Counted from the first letter of the stretch, positions 6,660-14,687 are shown. The stretch is DNA of 21,380 nt from SOIA01 sp964348015 (GCA_964348015.1 CAYGBC010000060.1:1-21380), one strand, 5' to 3'. Notes: generated by a model not told the origin, from the sequence alone. Numbers and translations are program-made.

Positions 6660-9600
6660 ATGGCATATCGTTCAAATGCTTTGATTTGCACGTGCACAAA
6701 CTGCATATCCAACGGGGCTTTGCGCATCAAAGACTCTTTGGAAGCTGAGATCAGCAAACAGGGATTAGAAAACGATATTCTGATCGTCCCGACTGGTGCA
6801 AGCGGTCTGTGTGTGAGAGGTCCCATCCTCATGGTTCAGCCGGATGGCGTGTTCTATCAATATTTAAAAGAGGAACACATCCCCCATTTAGTTGAAGAGC
6901 ATTTCCTCAAAGGAAGGCCGGTCAAATCCTTGATGTATGTTCCTCCAGGCGAAGAACTGCCGATTCCGAAGATGCGGGATATCCCTTTTTTCCAGGGACA
7001 AAGACTGATCGCACTCAGAAATCGCGGATTGATCGATCCTGACCAAATAGATGAATACATCGCCAATGACGGATACAAGGGCTTATCCAAAGTTTTGAGT
7101 TCAATGTCTCCAGAAGAAGTGATTGATGAGGTAAAGAAATCGGGATTGAGAGGCAGGGGCGGCGCAGGATTTCCCACAGGATTGAAATGGGAATTCTGCA
7201 GAAAAGCCAAAGGAGAGCCCAAATACATCATATGCAACGCTGATGAAGGTGACCCGGGCGCTTTTATGGACAGGAGCATTTTAGAAGCGGATCCCCATTC
7301 TATTCTCGAGGGTATGACTATCGGGGCGTATGCGATCGGCGCGTCTCATGGATACGTGTATGTCAGGATTGAATACCCACTGGCTATCGAGCGGTTAGAA
7401 AAAGCACTCAAAGATGCCAAGGAATATGGTTTGCTCGGGAAAAAGATATTTGGGTCTCAATTTGATTTTGATATTGACATTTTCAAAGGCGCAGGAGCAT
7501 TTGTCTGCGGTGAAGAGACCTCCTTGATCGCATCCATAGAGAGCAAGCCGCCGGAGCCTCGACAGAGACCTCCCTTCCCTGCCCAAAGCGGCTTATTCGG
7601 AAAGCCCACGAATATCAACAATGTGGAAACCTGGGCCAACGTTCCGGTCATCATTAACTGGGGATCCAAATGGTTTTCTGAGATCGGAACCGAAACCAGT
7701 AAAGGGACAAAAGTTTTTTCTCTCGCTGGAAACATAAACAATGCGGGCTTGGTCGAAGTGCCTATGGGGATAACTCTGCGGGAAATCGTGTATCACATCG
7801 GAGGGGGAATCCCCTACAACAAGAAATTAAAATCTGTGCAAACAGGAGGCCCTTCAGGGGGTTTTATTCCCGCATCATTGCTTGACCTGCCCGTTGATTA
7901 CGAAAGACTTCAGGAAGCAGGCGCCATCATGGGGTCTGGCGGAATGATTGTCATTGACGAAGATTCCTGTTTGGTCGATATGGCCAAATATTTCTTGAAA
8001 TTCACCAATGATGAGTCGTGCGGCAAATGCAATTCCTGCAGAGAAGGCTCGGATGCACTCCTTGAGATAATCAACAGAATTACCAACGGGGATGGAAGAG
8101 AAGGTGATCTCGAATTGTTATCTGATCTGTGCGAAGCGATAATTGATGCGTCGCAGTGCGGATTGGGGCAAACTCTTCCCAAGCCCGTTCTCTCTACGCT
8201 GAGAAATTTCAAAGAGGAGTATATCGAGCACATCAAATACAAAAGATGCTCCGCTTTAGTCTGTAAAGGCTTGATCTCGTCGGCCTGCCAGCATATATGT
8301 CCGCTGATGCAGGACGCACCCTGTTACATTGCGTTGATCGCGCAGGGAAAATTTGAAGACGCCATCAAGATAGTCCGGAAAGAGAACCCTCTCCCCCTTA
8401 TCTGTGGACGCGTGTGTCATGCGCCCTGTGAGGATAAGTGTCTGGCCGGAGACTGGGGGAATCCCATAGCCATTCGATCCCTCAAACGATTTCTCGCAGA
8501 TTACGAGATGAAACATAAGATTGATGGGGGAGAGAAGCCGAAAAGCAAAAGAGAGGAGAAGATTGCCGTGGTCGGCTCGGGTCCGGGAGGACTCACCTGC
8601 GCCTATTACCTTGCTCTGGAGGGATATCCAGTCACGGTGTTTGAAAGCCAGCCAGTTGCAGGCGGCATGCTGGCCTTGGGAATTCCGGAATTCAGACTTC
8701 CCAAGGACGTTCTGAATTATGAAATCGACAGTATAAAAAAATTAGGAGTTGAAATTAAGACAAACACAACCATCGGAAAAGACATTCCGCTCGATAGACT
8801 GAAAGAAGAATACAAAGCCATATTTATCGCTATCGGAGCCTGGAAAGGGCTCAAAATGAAAATCCCGGGAGAGGAAGCGGAAGGCGTGATAGATGCTGTG
8901 GAGTTTCTCCGAGATATCAACTTAGGCAACACGGTGAAGATCGGAGATAAGGTGATCGTCGTGGGGGGTGGAAATTCGGCAATTGACGCGGCTCGGGTGG
9001 CCAAGCGTTTGGGCAAGGATACAAAGATCTTTTACCGAAGGACAAAGGCGGAGATGCCCGCGATAAAGAGTGAGATTGAAGAAGCCATTCACGAAGGGAT
9101 TGATATACAGTTTCTCGTGACTCCGATAAAGGTCCAATCGAGCAACGGCAAGGTCAACTCGATTGAGTGCATCAGGATGGAACTCGGTGACGTGGATGAG
9201 AGCGGGAGAAGAAGGCCGGTTCCGATAGAAGGCTCAGAATTTGAAGTTGAAGCGGATACTCTGATCCTGGCCATCAGCCAGGAGCCGGATGTTTCACCAC
9301 TGGTGAGTGGAAATGGCCTGAAAATTTCTGAGTGGAGCACTATTGAAGTCAACCCGGAAACTTTACTCACGAACGAAGAAGGAATATTCGCGGGCGGAGA
9401 CGCGGTCTCCGGTCCGAATACAGTGACCGAAGCCATGGCCCACGCAAAAGTGGCTGCTCAGATGATCGACAAATACATAAAGGGAGAAAAATTAAAAAGA
9501 AAATACAAAAAAACTCGGCCTGCGGTGCATGTTGAACCGATAGAACTTTCGGAAGAAGAGATCAAGGACCTCAAGAAACCGGAAATGCCGTTAATCCCGG

Positions 9601-10217
9601 TAGCGCAGAGGATCGATAACTTTAAAGAAGTCGAATTAGGATTTACAGAGAAAGATGCGATTGCAGAGGCCAAGCGCTGTCTCAGATGTGATTTGGAAAA
9701 AGATGAGGATTACGTCGAAGAAGAAGTCGCAGTCGAGATAGAAGTCGAAGAAAAAGAAGAGATAATAGAAGAAGAGAAAGTGGAAAAAGAGGAAAAAGTT
9801 GAAGCCGCTGAACCCGAAGAAAAAGTAGAAGAGAAGGTCGAAGAAAAAGTGGAGGAAGTCGCCGAACCCAAAGAAGAACCAAAAGAGATCAGAGTGGAAG
9901 CCGCGGTGGAAATTCCAGATATGAAAAAAGAAGAGGAAGAAAAGGTTGAAGAGAAAAAGGAGGAAAAAGAGGAGCCCAAGGAGAAAAAGGCCAAGGCCGT
10001 AATCGATATTCCCGACCTGAAAATGGGACCCGAAGCCGAGCCCGCTGAAGAAAAACCCAAGGAAGAGGAAAAAACAGAAGAAGCAGAATCCGAAGAAAAA
10101 CCAGATGAGAAAGCGGAAGATAAAGAAGGGGGCGCGGCGGAACCCAAAGACGAACCCAAAAAGAAAAAAATTAAAGCCGTAATCGATATTCCCGATTTTA
10201 AAAAAGAAGACTCATGA
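6660..10217 (+). CDS. NuoF-GltD/NfnB-type fusion: NAD(P)H dehydrogenase with charged repetitive tail
   Basis: This 1185-residue protein has four parts. Residues 1-90 are a thioredoxin-fold [2Fe-2S] domain (C10, C12, C15, C51). Residues about 110-520 are NuoF/HndC: GRGGAGFPTGLKWE at 165-178, NADEGDPGAF at 193-202 for NAD(H) and FMN, and the [4Fe-4S] ligands C454, C457, C460 and C500. Residues about 525-1010 are a GltD/NfnB-type flavoprotein: cysteines between 530 and 594, FAD motif GSGPGG at 639-644, second nucleotide motif GGGNSA at 769-774, YRR at 792-794 and GGDAVSG at 912-918. Residues 1012-1185 are a Glu/Lys-rich tail. Two pyridine-nucleotide sites in one chain suggest NAD(H) at NuoF and probably NADP(H) at the GltD part. 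AAAGGA precedes the ATG. Similar NuoF-flavoprotein fusions may exist; the tail looks unusual. Confidence 0.9.
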   Translation: MAYRSNALICTCTNCISNGALRIKDSLEAEISKQGLENDILIVPTGASGLCVRGPILMVQPDGVFYQYLKEEHIPHLVEEHFLKGRPVKSLMYVPPGEELPIPKMRDIPFFQGQRLIALRNRGLIDPDQIDEYIANDGYKGLSKVLSSMSPEEVIDEVKKSGLRGRGGAGFPTGLKWEFCRKAKGEPKYIICNADEGDPGAFMDRSILEADPHSILEGMTIGAYAIGASHGYVYVRIEYPLAIERLEKALKDAKEYGLLGKKIFGSQFDFDIDIFKGAGAFVCGEETSLIASIESKPPEPRQRPPFPAQSGLFGKPTNINNVETWANVPVIINWGSKWFSEIGTETSKGTKVFSLAGNINNAGLVEVPMGITLREIVYHIGGGIPYNKKLKSVQTGGPSGGFIPASLLDLPVDYERLQEAGAIMGSGGMIVIDEDSCLVDMAKYFLKFTNDESCGKCNSCREGSDALLEIINRITNGDGREGDLELLSDLCEAIIDASQCGLGQTLPKPVLSTLRNFKEEYIEHIKYKRCSALVCKGLISSACQHICPLMQDAPCYIALIAQGKFEDAIKIVRKENPLPLICGRVCHAPCEDKCLAGDWGNPIAIRSLKRFLADYEMKHKIDGGEKPKSKREEKIAVVGSGPGGLTCAYYLALEGYPVTVFESQPVAGGMLALGIPEFRLPKDVLNYEIDSIKKLGVEIKTNTTIGKDIPLDRLKEEYKAIFIAIGAWKGLKMKIPGEEAEGVIDAVEFLRDINLGNTVKIGDKVIVVGGGNSAIDAARVAKRLGKDTKIFYRRTKAEMPAIKSEIEEAIHEGIDIQFLVTPIKVQSSNGKVNSIECIRMELGDVDESGRRRPVPIEGSEFEVEADTLILAISQEPDVSPLVSGNGLKISEWSTIEVNPETLLTNEEGIFAGGDAVSGPNTVTEAMAHAKVAAQMIDKYIKGEKLKRKYKKTRPAVHVEPIELSEEEIKDLKKPEMPLIPVAQRIDNFKEVELGFTEKDAIAEAKRCLRCDLEKDEDYVEEEVAVEIEVEEKEEIIEEEKVEKEEKVEAAEPEEKVEEKVEEKVEEVAEPKEEPKEIRVEAAVEIPDMKKEEEEKVEEKKEEKEEPKEKKAKAVIDIPDLKMGPEAEPAEEKPKEEEKTEEAESEEKPDEKAEDKEGGAAEPKDEPKKKKIKAVIDIPDFKKEDS
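9693..10214 (+). repeat. Glu/Lys-rich tail with three IPD repeats
   Basis: This encodes residues 1012-1185 of the NuoF-GltD fusion, about 174 residues made mostly of Glu, Lys, Val, Ala and Pro. Three short hydrophobic motifs interrupt it: EAAVEIPDM (1080-1088), KAVIDIPDL (1112-1120) and KAVIDIPDF (1172-1180), the last near the end. The two later copies share the 20-nt sequence GCCGTAATCGATATTCCCGA at 9996-10015 and 10176-10195, exactly 180 nt (60 codons) apart. The tail keeps the gene's frame and ribosome-site context intact, so it is part of the protein. Confidence 0.85.
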
Positions 10218-10251
10218 CAAGAGTAGAAATCAACATAAGCGGAGGATTAGC

Positions 10252-13200
10252 GTGATAGAGCTGACTATCAATGGTAAAAAGGAAAAATTTCCTGAGGGTC
10301 AAACACTCTTAGAATGCATCGAGAGTACCGGATTAAAGATCCCGACTCTTTGCTATCATAAAGCTCTCCTTCCGCATGGAGCATGCCGACTGTGCCTGGT
10401 GGAGGTGTCCACAAACGGCAGTTCCTCAATCCAGGCCGCATGCACATATCCAGCGCTCAACAATTTAAAAGTTGAAACGGATTCAGAAAGAGTCAAAAAA
10501 ACACGCAAGGTGATGATCGAACTGCTGCTGGCCAGATGCCCGGATTCAGAAGCGATACAGAAAATAGCCGAGGAGTACGGTGTCAAAGCAACACGGTTTA
10601 AGAAAAAGAATGATGATTGTTTCCTCTGTGGCCTGTGCGTAAGAATGTGCAACGAGAGAATGGGCATCAGTGCAATCAATTTCATGAATCGTGGTTCCAA
10701 GCGGGAAGTCAACCCGCCTTTCAATGCACACTCTGATGTGTGTCAGACCTGCGGAGCTTGCGCTTTCATCTGTCCGACCGAAAGGATCAAACTCGAGGAT
10801 ATCAGCAAGAACAAGGAGATCCCTATTGCAAATGAGTTTGATGAAGGATTGATCAAAAGGTCAGCGGTATACATTCCCTATCCACAGGCTGTTCCGAATA
10901 AAGCCTCGATCGATGAAAGATACTGCGCACACATGCTTAAAGATGAGTGTGGAGTCTGTAAAGAGTTTTGTGAAGCAGACGCGATTGACTATGAACAGAA
11001 AGAAAAGGATATGGAGCTGAATGTCGGTGCAGTCATTTTATCCCCGGGATTCGAGCTGTTTGACGCAAAAGTCAAAGAGGAATTGGGATATGATCTTTAT
11101 CCGAATGTTGTCACTTCACTCGAATTTGAAAGAATACTATCTGCATCTGGGCCATACCTGGGGAAAGTCTTAAGGCCTTACGATAAAATGGAGCCAAAAC
11201 GAATAGGATTTATCCAGTGTGTCGGATCACGCGACGTGGACAGGGACTACTGTTCCTCTGTATGCTGCATGTACGCCACGAAGGAAGCCATCATCGCCAA
11301 GGAACATGTTCATCGAGAGTTAAAATGTGACATCTTTTTCATGGATATGCGTGCCTTCAGTAAAGGATTTGATGAATACTATCAGAGAGCACAGGAGCTT
11401 GGAGTCGAATATATCCGGTGTCGTGCCCCATCCATTAAAGAAATTCCTCAATCCAAAAATCTGCTGATTGAGTATCTGACGGAAGAGGATAAGAAGGCGT
11501 CTCGCGAATATGACCTGGTGGTTTTATCGGTGGGCATGATGCCCCCAAAGGCTGCAGAAGAAATTGCCAAAAAATATGGTATCGAACTGAATGAATTTAA
11601 TTTCTGCAAGACACCTCCGTTTAAACCTGTAGAAACCAAACACGATGGAATTTATGTATCCGGGCCATTCACTGAACCCAAAGATATACCCGAGACAATA
11701 ATGCAGGCCTCGGGTGCATCATCCAAAGCTTTATCGCTTCTCAAAGATGTGAAAGGCAGCTTGATCGTTCCGAAGGAATTTCCGCCGGAAATGGATGTGG
11801 AAGGCCAGGAACCGAGGATCGGAGTGTTCGTTTGCCACTGCGGAACCAATATTGCCGGAGTCGTCAATGTTCCCGACGTGGTGGAATTTGCGAAAACACT
11901 CCCCAATGTGGTCTACGCGGAAAATAACCTGTACACCTGTTCAAACGACACTCAAGTGAGGATAAAAGAGAAAATCAAAGAGAACAACCTCAATCGTGTC
12001 GTTGTCGCCTCTTGCACGCCCCGGACTCATGAGCCACTGTTCAGAAACACGATCCGGGAAATAGGGCTGAATCCCTATCTTTTTGAAATGGCCAATATCA
12101 GAGATCAATGTTCTTGGGTGCATATGGCGGAGCCGGAAAAGGCATCGGAAAAATCCAAAGATTTAGTCAAAATGGCTGTCGCAAAAGCAGGATTATTGGA
12201 ACCTCTTCAAAAAAGATCGGTCCCCATCATTAAATCTGCACTGGTCATCGGCGGGGGACTTTCCGGCATGACCGCTGCCGTTGAACTCGCGGAGCAGGGA
12301 TATGAAGTCTTTTTAGTGGAGAAAGAAAAAGAGCTGGGGGGAAATCTGAGGAAAATTCACCATTTGCTGGGTGGAGGGGATCCGCAGGCTGAATTGAAAA
12401 ATCTGATTGAAAAAGTGAAAAAGACAAAGAATATCAAGCTCTACACGGAAGCGAAAATAGAAAATATTGAAGGCACGATCGGGAGTTTTAAGACAACGGT
12501 TTCCCAAAAAGGTAAATCGACCGAGCTTGATCACGGGGCCGTGATCGTGGCCACCGGCGCAAAGGAATATGAACCCAAAGAATATTTATACGGTCAACAT
12601 GAGAACGTCATCACTCAATTTGAGCTCGAGCAGCAAATCAGCACAAATGGTGATTCATCACCGAAATCTCAAAAGAAGCTTCCGAAGAATATCGTCATGA
12701 TTCAGTGTGTGGGATCTCGGGATGAAGAAAGGCCTTATTGCTCAAGGGTATGCTGTTCAGAATCCATAAAGAACGCCCTGAAAATAAAAGAGCTTTCTCC
12801 TGAAACCAATATTTACATATTATTCCGAGACATCAGAACTTATGGATTCAGAGAAAGTTACTATACCAAAGCAAGGCAACAGAATGTCATGTTCTTAAGA
12901 TTTGATGAAGACCGGAAGCCAGAAGTCACAAAAAACGGAAAAGGTTTGAATGTTGAAGTATTCGACCTGACTTTAAAAAAACCGGTAAAGATACCTGCAG
13001 ACTTAGTCGTGCTGTCAGCGGGGATAGTGGCCAGTGAGGGGAACGAAGAAATTGCCAAATTTCTAAAAGTTCCGCTCAACAAGGAAGGATTTTTTCTCGA
13101 AGCACACATGAAGTTGCGTCCGGTGGACTTTGCCACGGACGGAGTCTATCTGTGCGGCTTAGCCCATTCAGCCAAAGCAGTCGAAGAAAGCATCATTCAG

Positions 13201-13515
13201 GCTCAAGCCACAGCTTCAAGAGCTTCCACAGTGCTTTCCAAAGACAGTATAGAGCTGGAAGCGAACATATCTCAGGTTATTGACGAAAGTTGTGACGGCT
13301 GCGCGTACTGTGTTGAACCCTGTCCTTACCAAGCGATTACACTCATAGAATACATGAAAGACGGCGAGATCAAAAAAACGGTTGAAGTGGATGAAACCGC
13401 CTGCAAAGGTTGCGGATGTTGTATGGCAACCTGTCCGAAGAAAGGAATATTTGTGAGAGGCTTCAAGCTCGAACAGATCGGAGCGCAGGTGAATGCGGCT
13501 TTAGAGGTGCAATAA
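10252..13515 (+). CDS. NuoG N-terminal domain fused to the second half of one HdrA and a complete second HdrA
   Basis: This 1087-residue protein starts as NuoG/HydA: a plant-type [2Fe-2S] domain (C34, C45, C48, C64) and two [4Fe-4S] motifs (C123-C133 and C164-C174). The usual HxxxCxxC cluster is missing. At residue 191 it joins the middle of HdrA (NEFDEGL at 194-200, C225, C233, C236, C240, QCVGSRD at 322-328, YCSSVCC at 333-339) without the FAD Rossmann start, which is in the protein at 5344-6261. From residue 521 a full HdrA follows: CHCGTN (528-533), SCTPRTHEP (587-595), FAD motif GGGLSG (667-672), QCVGSRD (818-824), and two C-terminal [4Fe-4S] motifs (C1014-C1024 and C1051-C1061). The start is GTG with GGAGG upstream. 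The stop overlaps the mvhD start (TAATG). Likely the flavin and Fe-S core of the complex. Confidence 0.9.
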   Translation: MIELTINGKKEKFPEGQTLLECIESTGLKIPTLCYHKALLPHGACRLCLVEVSTNGSSSIQAACTYPALNNLKVETDSERVKKTRKVMIELLLARCPDSEAIQKIAEEYGVKATRFKKKNDDCFLCGLCVRMCNERMGISAINFMNRGSKREVNPPFNAHSDVCQTCGACAFICPTERIKLEDISKNKEIPIANEFDEGLIKRSAVYIPYPQAVPNKASIDERYCAHMLKDECGVCKEFCEADAIDYEQKEKDMELNVGAVILSPGFELFDAKVKEELGYDLYPNVVTSLEFERILSASGPYLGKVLRPYDKMEPKRIGFIQCVGSRDVDRDYCSSVCCMYATKEAIIAKEHVHRELKCDIFFMDMRAFSKGFDEYYQRAQELGVEYIRCRAPSIKEIPQSKNLLIEYLTEEDKKASREYDLVVLSVGMMPPKAAEEIAKKYGIELNEFNFCKTPPFKPVETKHDGIYVSGPFTEPKDIPETIMQASGASSKALSLLKDVKGSLIVPKEFPPEMDVEGQEPRIGVFVCHCGTNIAGVVNVPDVVEFAKTLPNVVYAENNLYTCSNDTQVRIKEKIKENNLNRVVVASCTPRTHEPLFRNTIREIGLNPYLFEMANIRDQCSWVHMAEPEKASEKSKDLVKMAVAKAGLLEPLQKRSVPIIKSALVIGGGLSGMTAAVELAEQGYEVFLVEKEKELGGNLRKIHHLLGGGDPQAELKNLIEKVKKTKNIKLYTEAKIENIEGTIGSFKTTVSQKGKSTELDHGAVIVATGAKEYEPKEYLYGQHENVITQFELEQQISTNGDSSPKSQKKLPKNIVMIQCVGSRDEERPYCSRVCCSESIKNALKIKELSPETNIYILFRDIRTYGFRESYYTKARQQNVMFLRFDEDRKPEVTKNGKGLNVEVFDLTLKKPVKIPADLVVLSAGIVASEGNEEIAKFLKVPLNKEGFFLEAHMKLRPVDFATDGVYLCGLAHSAKAVEESIIQAQATASRASTVLSKDSIELEANISQVIDESCDGCAYCVEPCPYQAITLIEYMKDGEIKKTVEVDETACKGCGCCMATCPKKGIFVRGFKLEQIGAQVNAALEVQ

Positions 13516-13928
13516 TGTCGGATGAGTTTGAACCCTTAATTATCAGTTTTTGCTGCAACTGGTGTTCCTATGCCGGGGCGGACTTGGCGGGTGTGTCCAG
13601 ATTACAGTATCCCCCGAATATCCGAATAATCAGAGTGATGTGTTCTGGCATGGTTCATCCCAATTTAGTGGTCGATGCGTTAACCAAAGGAGCGGATGGC
13701 GTTTTGATCTGCGGTTGTCATCCCGGTGACTGCCACTACGAAGAAGGAAATCTGAAAACAGAGAAGAGAGCAGAAGCCATCAACCTCATGCTCGAGGATT
13801 TTGGCCTCGAAGAGGAAAGATTTCGATTGGAATGGGTTTCCGCATCCGAAGGCCCAAAATTTGCGCAGGTGGCAACAGAATTTACAGAACAGATCAAGAA
13901 ATTGGGGCCCAGTCCCTACAGAACATAA
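13515..13928 (+). CDS. mvhD: MvhD, [2Fe-2S] subunit linking hydrogenase to HdrA
   Basis: This 137-residue protein is the delta subunit that joins MvhAG to HdrA. Conserved features are FCCNWCSYAGAD (residues 12-23, with C13, C14, C17), RVMCSGM (C43), and ICGCHPGDCHYEEGN (C66, C68, C73), the usual cysteine set for its [2Fe-2S] cluster. I chose ATG 13515, which overlaps the previous stop as TAATG. An in-frame start at 13410 would add 35 residues inside the end of the HdrA fusion and is not supported by the family. Its place directly behind the HdrA-bearing fusion fits docking onto the C-terminal Fe-S domain of HdrA, as in known Hdr-Mvh complexes. Confidence 0.93.
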   Translation: MSDEFEPLIISFCCNWCSYAGADLAGVSRLQYPPNIRIIRVMCSGMVHPNLVVDALTKGADGVLICGCHPGDCHYEEGNLKTEKRAEAINLMLEDFGLEEERFRLEWVSASEGPKFAQVATEFTEQIKKLGPSPYRT

Positions 13929-13943
13929 AAGAGGGAGTGCCAA

Positions 13944-14153
13944 ATGGCTGATCTTTCCAAAATCCTAAACGGAAAAAAATACATGTGGGACAATGTTGTT
14001 TACGAATCGAAAAAAGAAGCCCAGGAACTCATGGAAAAATACAAAAAAGATGATTTTGAAGTGGAGTTAATAGAAGAGGAGAATACATATCTTCTCTATA
14101 CGCGACGAGTTGTCACAGAGATTGTTCTGGAGGGCGAGCCCCCGCCGGCCTAA
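13944..14153 (+). CDS. Small unknown protein ending the redox operon
   Basis: This 69-residue protein is preceded by GAGGGAG and starts 15 nt after mvhD, so it is probably translated. I do not recognise a named family. It looks like a compact alpha/beta domain: a strand around KKYMWDNVVYES (11-22), a helix SKKEAQELMEKYKK (22-35), then strands at 38-43 and 48-61 with YLLYTRRVV. It ends in Glu/Pro-rich EGEPPPA. There are no cysteines, no signal peptide and no membrane segment. A soluble accessory or regulatory subunit of the complex is possible. Its TAA stop is immediately followed by the stop of the opposing gene (TAATTA). Confidence 0.75.
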   Translation: MADLSKILNGKKYMWDNVVYESKKEAQELMEKYKKDDFEVELIEEENTYLLYTRRVVTEIVLEGEPPPA

Positions 14154-14687
14154 TTAGAGCTTATCCTTAAATTTCAAAACTTCCTTGACCATCCTGATCC
14201 CATCCGGAGAATTGATCGGAATGTCCCGGAGTTGGGCTCTTATTTTTTTAGTATCCAAACTGAATGTGTGACCATTCTTTTTATGCACATAGAGTAAATC
14301 TATATCCGGATTTCCTATAATCAGAATGACGATGGTTTGACCGATGTCACCTAAAGGCTTCCTGTCGATATGGCTGATCTGGAAATCGGCTGTAATCTTG
14401 GTGCCTTCTCCCTTTTGAGATTCGATGGAGAGCTGTCCGTTCGCCGCTCTGGCGGCTTCTGATAAAAGGGGCAATCCAAAGCCAAACCGGCGAACCGTTC
14501 GAGTCGTGTAAAAAGGATCAAGTGCCTTTTTCACGGTTTCCTCGTCCATCCCTTCACCGTTATCTATGACTTCAATTGACAGTAAATCTTTCTTTTTATC
14601 TTCCGATATTCGGATTTCGATCGTATCCGCTCTGGCAGCGACAGAGTTTTCCACGATGTCGAGAATGTGCAGCGAAAGATCTTCCAC
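14154..14687 (-). CDS. ATP-binding protein of the histidine-kinase ATPase type, lacking a kinase dimer domain
   Basis: This 177-residue protein consists mainly of a HATPase_c domain. The N box is HILDIVENSV with Asn14, the G1 box is DNGEGMD (42-48), FYTTR is at 59-63, and the G2 box is GFGLPLL (69-75). There is no histidine-containing dimerisation domain and no sensor domain, so it is not a complete sensor kinase. The last 70 residues form a second small unrecognised region. The start is GTG at 14687 with GTGAGG upstream. It is last of the minus-strand cassette. Homologous stand-alone ATPases sit beside PHP, DRTGG and hydrogenase-like genes near bifurcating hydrogenases in Firmicutes and Thermotogae. 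The target is unknown; phosphorylation of a cassette partner is an inference. Confidence 0.85.
   Translation of the reverse strand: MEDLSLHILDIVENSVAARADTIEIRISEDKKKDLLSIEVIDNGEGMDEETVKKALDPFYTTRTVRRFGFGLPLLSEAARAANGQLSIESQKGEGTKITADFQISHIDRKPLGDIGQTIVILIIGNPDIDLLYVHKKNGHTFSLDTKKIRAQLRDIPINSPDGIRMVKEVLKFKDKL

Noticed and set aside
9710..10159. A 149-codon Ser-rich frame antisense to the NuoF tail
   Set aside because: It is the reverse complement of Glu/Lys-rich codons (GAA/GAG/AAA reading as TTC/CTC/TTT with Ser in shifted frame). Low-complexity shadow, no start context.
13410..13514. A longer MvhD starting at 13410
   Set aside because: The extra 35 codons overlap the conserved C-terminal ferredoxin of the HdrA fusion and do not resemble MvhD. 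ATG 13515 has the coupled TAATG arrangement.
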